64,000 nucleotides of DNA from Pseudomonadales bacterium (lineage in GTDB: Bacteria; Pseudomonadota; Gammaproteobacteria; Pseudomonadales; Azotimanducaceae): positions 1 to 64,000 of the forward strand of contig JANQKS010000038.1 in NCBI GenBank assembly GCA_028281005.1, read 5' to 3'. Numbering within the stretch: position 1 is the stretch's first letter; the number at the start of each line of letters is the position of its first letter. The notes beneath the pieces are model-generated. The model had not been told where the DNA came from and ran no database searches. It saw nothing but the letters and a program-made list of their open reading frames with translations. Positions 61,587-64,000 of the stretch are shown one piece after another. The position numbers and the translations under genes were made by a program.

Positions 61587-62668
61587 ACTGACCTCTCTCC
61601 TAACCACACCGCCAATCTAGGCCACATGCGGCGGGCGGCGTTGGGCCCCGCGATGAGGCTGACGTGGCCACCTTTGAGCACAATTTCTTCTTTATCTTCT
61701 GAGCCGACCAGTTGCATCAGCGGTTTGCTGGCTTCGTAGGCGACGATGTGGTCGTGTTCGGCTTGAGCCGCCATAATGGGCACCGTAATATCCGATAGTT
61801 TGGCGGTTTTGCCGTTGATTACCAACGTACCGTTGTAGAGTTTATTTCCCCACATCAGCTCCTTGGTGGTGTCGCGAAAGTACTCGCCGGCCAACGGTAA
61901 GGTTTCTGCGCCCCAACGATCAAACGCGCGAAACGATTTAACAAAGTCATCGTTCCACATTTGTTCCCACACGCGCATCTGTCCGGCCGTGCGCTGGGCC
62001 GGGCGTAACATTTCAAAAGAAGCGCGTACAAAATCCTGTGGGATGATGCCGAGGGTGTCCACCAGGCGGTCGACGTCGAAGTGCTCTTTGTCCGACCATA
62101 TGGCGGTTAGCCCCATTTCTTCCCAATTCACCGGTGTGGTGAGGCAGACCAAATTTTTTAACGGACCGTCGGTGTGGGTGGCGGCGTAAATGAGCGACAG
62201 TACGCCTCCCATGCAGTAGGCGACGATGGAGATGTCCGGTTCGCTGGAATCCTCTAGCACCAGATCCACACAGGTGGGGATAAAGTCTTGGGTGTAGTCG
62301 GCAAGGTTAAGGCCACGCTCCTCCGGTAGCGGGGGTTCCCAATCGATGACGTAAACGTCAAATCCCTGCTTAAGTAAGTACTCGACCATGCTCTGACCGG
62401 GGGCAAGATCAAAGACGTAAGCCTTGTTGGTGGTGGCCATCACCATCAAGATTGGTACCCGGTAGATTTCGTCGGATTGCGGCAGGTAGTGGTACAAGCG
62501 CAGCGTGCCGCGCTCGTAGAGCACCTCTTTGGGGGTTAAGCCAACGGGTACCGGCGGGGTGGTGAGGAAATCAAGTCCTTTGATGTTGCGTTGGATGGTA
62601 CGGTCCACGATCGTACGCGCACGTTCCAAGATTTGCGGCGACATGCCGTTGAAGCCAGGGTTGCTCAT
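61583..62668 (-). CDS. phaC: Class III poly(R)-hydroxyalkanoic acid synthase, PhaC subunit
   Basis: Granule-bound polyester synthase of 361 residues, polymerising 3-hydroxyacyl-CoA. The length fits class III (about 355), as does the partner gene upstream. Catalytic triad: Cys152 in IVAYCMGGV, Asp306 in AQAEHDHIVA, His335 in LKGGHVSLI. The nucleophile box reads A-Y-C-M-G-G where G-x-C-x-G-G is usual, a mild variation. The N-terminal TPKEVLYERGTLRLYHYLP is characteristic. It overlaps the phaE-like gene by 4 bp (start 62668) and the GNAT gene by 4 bp, so all three form one minus-strand operon. Confidence 0.93.
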   Translation of the reverse strand: MSNPGFNGMSPQILERARTIVDRTIQRNIKGLDFLTTPPVPVGLTPKEVLYERGTLRLYHYLPQSDEIYRVPILMVMATTNKAYVFDLAPGQSMVEYLLKQGFDVYVIDWEPPLPEERGLNLADYTQDFIPTCVDLVLEDSSEPDISIVAYCMGGVLSLIYAATHTDGPLKNLVCLTTPVNWEEMGLTAIWSDKEHFDVDRLVDTLGIIPQDFVRASFEMLRPAQRTAGQMRVWEQMWNDDFVKSFRAFDRWGAETLPLAGEYFRDTTKELMWGNKLYNGTLVINGKTAKLSDITVPIMAAQAEHDHIVAYEASKPLMQLVGSEDKEEIVLKGGHVSLIAGPNAARRMWPRLAVWLGERSV

Positions 62669-63078
62669 GATGCGTTCTCGTTTTGCATGCTTGGGGGCAG
62701 TTTGGTGCGCGGCGGCCCTTTACGTTTGTTCTTTTTGTCTTTGTCCTTTTTGTCCTTTTTGCCCTTTTTCGCCAACTGTAGCTCGATCGCGGCCAGGCGT
62801 TTTTCGATGCCGCGAATGGACTCACCCAAACGCAGGATGTCGTCGCGGCTGGGCATATTGAAGTTGGATAAGTTGTGCGCCATCAGATCGTTGAAACGCT
62901 TCTGCATCTCCAACTGCATATTCTGAAACTGGTTCATCGCTTTGCTGTACTCGGAGGTGCCCATGAAGCGGTTGGCCATGGCGTCAAAGTTGCGCTCCCA
63001 GTCTGTGATCAGGTTGCGAAAAGCCTCGCCTGGATCGGTTGGTTGCTCGCGTTGTTGCTTTTTTTGCTGGTCGGCCAC
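62665..63078 (-). CDS. phaE: Short PhaE-like PHA synthase subunit
   Basis: A 137-residue coiled-coil-like protein, shorter than PhaE of Allochromatium-type systems (about 350). It contains PGEAFRNLITDWERNFDAMANRF and the PhaE-like helix NQFQNMQLEMQKRFNDLMAHNLSNFNMPSRDDILRLGESIRGIEKRLAAIE, then a Lys-rich tail (KKGKKDKKDKDKKNKRKG). The tail is coded by repeated CTTTTTGTC-type units (62731-62763). Partner position directly upstream of phaC supports the assignment. The highly basic tail could bind granule, DNA or polyphosphate; this is inference. Confidence 0.75.
   Translation of the reverse strand: MADQQKKQQREQPTDPGEAFRNLITDWERNFDAMANRFMGTSEYSKAMNQFQNMQLEMQKRFNDLMAHNLSNFNMPSRDDILRLGESIRGIEKRLAAIELQLAKKGKKDKKDKDKKNKRKGPPRTKLPPSMQNENAS
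62731..62763. repeat. 6/9-bp tandem repeat coding the Lys-rich PhaE tail
   Basis: Units CTTTTTGTC (62731-62739), TTTGTC (62740-62745), CTTTTTGTC (62746-62754) and CTTTTTGCC (62755-62763) on the plus strand. They code K-K-D-type triplets on the minus strand. Confidence 0.8.
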
Positions 63079-63116
63079 GTGCGCTCCCTACGTCCTACAA
63101 TTCAATAAAGCAATAT

Positions 63117-63207
63117 GGCATACAAAGTGTTGCCATACAAAGTAGGAGCGTACCAAGGGGGAGCGCAGAGAAGGCGCTTACAAAGCGGGTGTTACTAAGC
63201 GGGTGTA
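63117..63207. repeat. Two tandem duplications between ubiC-like and phaE genes
   Basis: GGCATACAAAGTGTT and GCCATACAAAGTAGG (63117-63146, 15-bp period) and ACAAAGCGGGTGTT and ACTAAGCGGGTGTA (63180-63207, 14-bp period). The second pair runs into the last codons of the ubiC-like gene (stop at 63195-63197). They occupy most of the 116-bp phaE upstream spacer. Confidence 0.75.
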
Positions 63208-63740
63208 AGGGTACCCATGCTGAAGTTGAAGAACTCTTCCACTAAAAGATGTTCGCCGCTGCGCTGATCTAGCCACACACAGGCGCGTCCAAACAGCACT
63301 GGCTCGGTGCGCAACGCCAACGGCGCTCCTACACGCTGCCACAGAGCATCTTCAAACAAGACGCGTGCCAGCGGGGTGGTTTGCAGCTGTGAGAGCAGCG
63401 GTTCTACGTGGCCACCCTGCAGGGTCACGGAGCGGGCCAACAACACCGGTTGTGCGTTGATGTTCAGGGAGATATGCCGCGCATAACCCGCGAGTTCCGC
63501 GGCGCAGTTAAGTAACTGAGTTTCCCACTTGACCAGCGGATCGGCACCACTGAAGTGCACCTCTACGGCGGGCTCCTGACCGAAACGCTGCGCCAACGCT
63601 GCGGTCATGGAATCCTCCAGCTGCAGCCACGGGACAAGCTCTGGGGGAAAATGCTCTGGGTCTATGGGCGTGGCAGACAGACCGCGCATGTGCGGGGCCG
63701 AGCCAAGTGCGGACCTTTGTTGTTGGGGCTGCGATTGCAT
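63195..63740 (-). CDS. ubiC: Chorismate lyase-like protein (UbiC family)
   Basis: A 181-residue protein resembling chorismate pyruvate-lyase, which makes 4-hydroxybenzoate for ubiquinone. Key stretches are QPVLLARSVTLQGGHVEPLL, LARVLFEDALWQR and RACVWLDQRSGEHLLVEEFF, the last corresponding to the FxF...L.V.E.FL end of UbiC. The start may be the ATG at 63740 or at codon 18. The N-terminal Gln-rich stretch suggests the later start. It is alone on the minus strand between phaE and the aminotransferase. Match to the family is by pattern; catalytic Arg/Glu positions look plausible (ARSV and EEFF). Confidence 0.75.
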   Translation of the reverse strand: MQSQPQQQRSALGSAPHMRGLSATPIDPEHFPPELVPWLQLEDSMTAALAQRFGQEPAVEVHFSGADPLVKWETQLLNCAAELAGYARHISLNINAQPVLLARSVTLQGGHVEPLLSQLQTTPLARVLFEDALWQRVGAPLALRTEPVLFGRACVWLDQRSGEHLLVEEFFNFSMGTLTPA

Positions 63741-63767
63741 GGCGGCGCGATCATAGCGCCCCCCCGT

Positions 63768-64000
63768 CTAGGCTGCCAGCAGATTTGGTCGCTCGGTCTT
63801 AATGTAGGGCAACAGTTCGCTGACGCTGGCCTCAAGTGCCGCCACCGCCCGATCAACTTCTGCATCTCCCATGGCAGTACTGATGCAATACATCAAGCGG
63901 GTGGCGCTCATCACGCCATGACGCAGCATGGTGAGGTGCAGCAAGGGGCCAATGTGCCCGGCGTCGATCATCGCTTGCATCGACTGGCGCGCGTTGCCGG
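63768..64000 (-). CDS. C-terminal end of class III aminotransferase (partial)
   Basis: The visible 77 codons continue beyond the window edge. The stretch GHIGPLLHLTMLRHGVMSATRLMYCISTAMGDAEVDRAVAALEASVSEL is typical for the C terminus of glutamate-1-semialdehyde 2,1-aminomutase-like class III PLP enzymes (the HL..L..G.....R....S......D.D..V.A pattern). The PLP-binding Lys would lie upstream, outside the window. A tail of 12 residues after SELL is extra. Whether this is a hemL-type gene or another aminotransferase cannot be decided. Confidence 0.7.
   Translation of the reverse strand, partial: GNARQSMQAMIDAGHIGPLLHLTMLRHGVMSATRLMYCISTAMGDAEVDRAVAALEASVSELLPYIKTERPNLLAA

Noticed and set aside
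1-64000. tRNA or rRNA genes
   Set aside because: No cloverleaf-like or conserved ribosomal stretches were recognised by eye; a covariance-model scan would be decisive.

Overview
The window most likely comes from a gammaproteobacterium, possibly an uncultured or marine lineage. The evidence is an E. coli-type LexA box in front of dinB, a chorismate lyase (ubiC-like) gene, a class III PHA synthase pair and a PEP-CTERM protein. Coding density is high, base composition is moderately GC-rich throughout, and most genes have clear Shine-Dalgarno sites. I saw no rRNA, tRNA or CRISPR array.

The content is strongly catabolic. From about 1.8 kb to 57.5 kb nearly every gene belongs to an oxygenation or CoA-thioester beta-oxidation family. 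There are six cytochrome P450s with the heme-ligand Cys (4765, 17181, 22948, 29196, 33805 and 51077; the third-last and last by position resemble CYP153), plus one P450 homologue without the Cys and one truncated P450. Also present are two Rieske oxygenase alpha subunits, one TauD-type and one PhyH-type Fe(II) dioxygenase, two luciferase-like flavin monooxygenases, a Baeyer-Villiger monooxygenase with a lactonase, a nitronate-monooxygenase-like protein, several SDRs, five enoyl-CoA hydratases, two pairs of acyl-CoA dehydrogenases, a CaiB-type CoA transferase and a steroid-5-alpha-reductase-like membrane protein. This fits degradation of hydrophobic alicyclic or isoprenoid compounds (terpenes, steroids, alkanes); the actual substrate cannot be read from sequence.

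Layout. 0-1.8 kb: remnant of a 2'-5' RNA ligase-like gene and SOS-controlled dinB. 1.8-11.2 kb: first oxygenase block (P450, Rieske, small proteins, SnoaL-like protein, TetR regulator, three SDRs, CoA transferase). 11.2-14 kb: a gene fragment, a CTAG-bounded hairpin element, a HAD phosphatase and an amidohydrolase broken by a 15-bp CTAG-flanked insertion. 14-24.3 kb: ferredoxin/MBL/reductase/flavin-monooxygenase operon divergent from a tandem array of three P450 genes (intact, Cys-less, truncated), then a ThuA-like protein, SDR, dihydrodipicolinate-reductase-like protein and another P450. 24.3-35.2 kb: decayed SDR, hydratases, dioxygenases, gamma-glutamyltransferase, P450s and a second Rieske oxygenase. 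35.2-49.9 kb: LysR regulator, acyl-CoA dehydrogenase pairs, PEP-CTERM protein, peptidase, cation transporter, a decayed acyl-CoA dehydrogenase, hydratases and an MFS transporter. 49.9-57.5 kb: AraC regulator divergent from a CYP153-NMO-BVMO-lactonase-flavin monooxygenase run. 57.5-64 kb: Ser/Thr kinase with TPR-like region, VOC protein, GNAT-PhaC-PhaE operon, UbiC-like lyase and the end of a class III aminotransferase.

Three signals stand out beyond ordinary annotation. (1) A palindromic operator, core TGTA-N6-TACA, lies in four divergent intergenic regions in front of P450 and SDR genes and beside a TetR gene, suggesting a local regulon. (2) A family of about 45-bp hairpins bounded by CTAG, plus a 15-bp CTAG-flanked insertion, coincides with gene breakage. 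(3) Short tandem duplications of 7-15 bp sit immediately upstream of, or across, many start codons.
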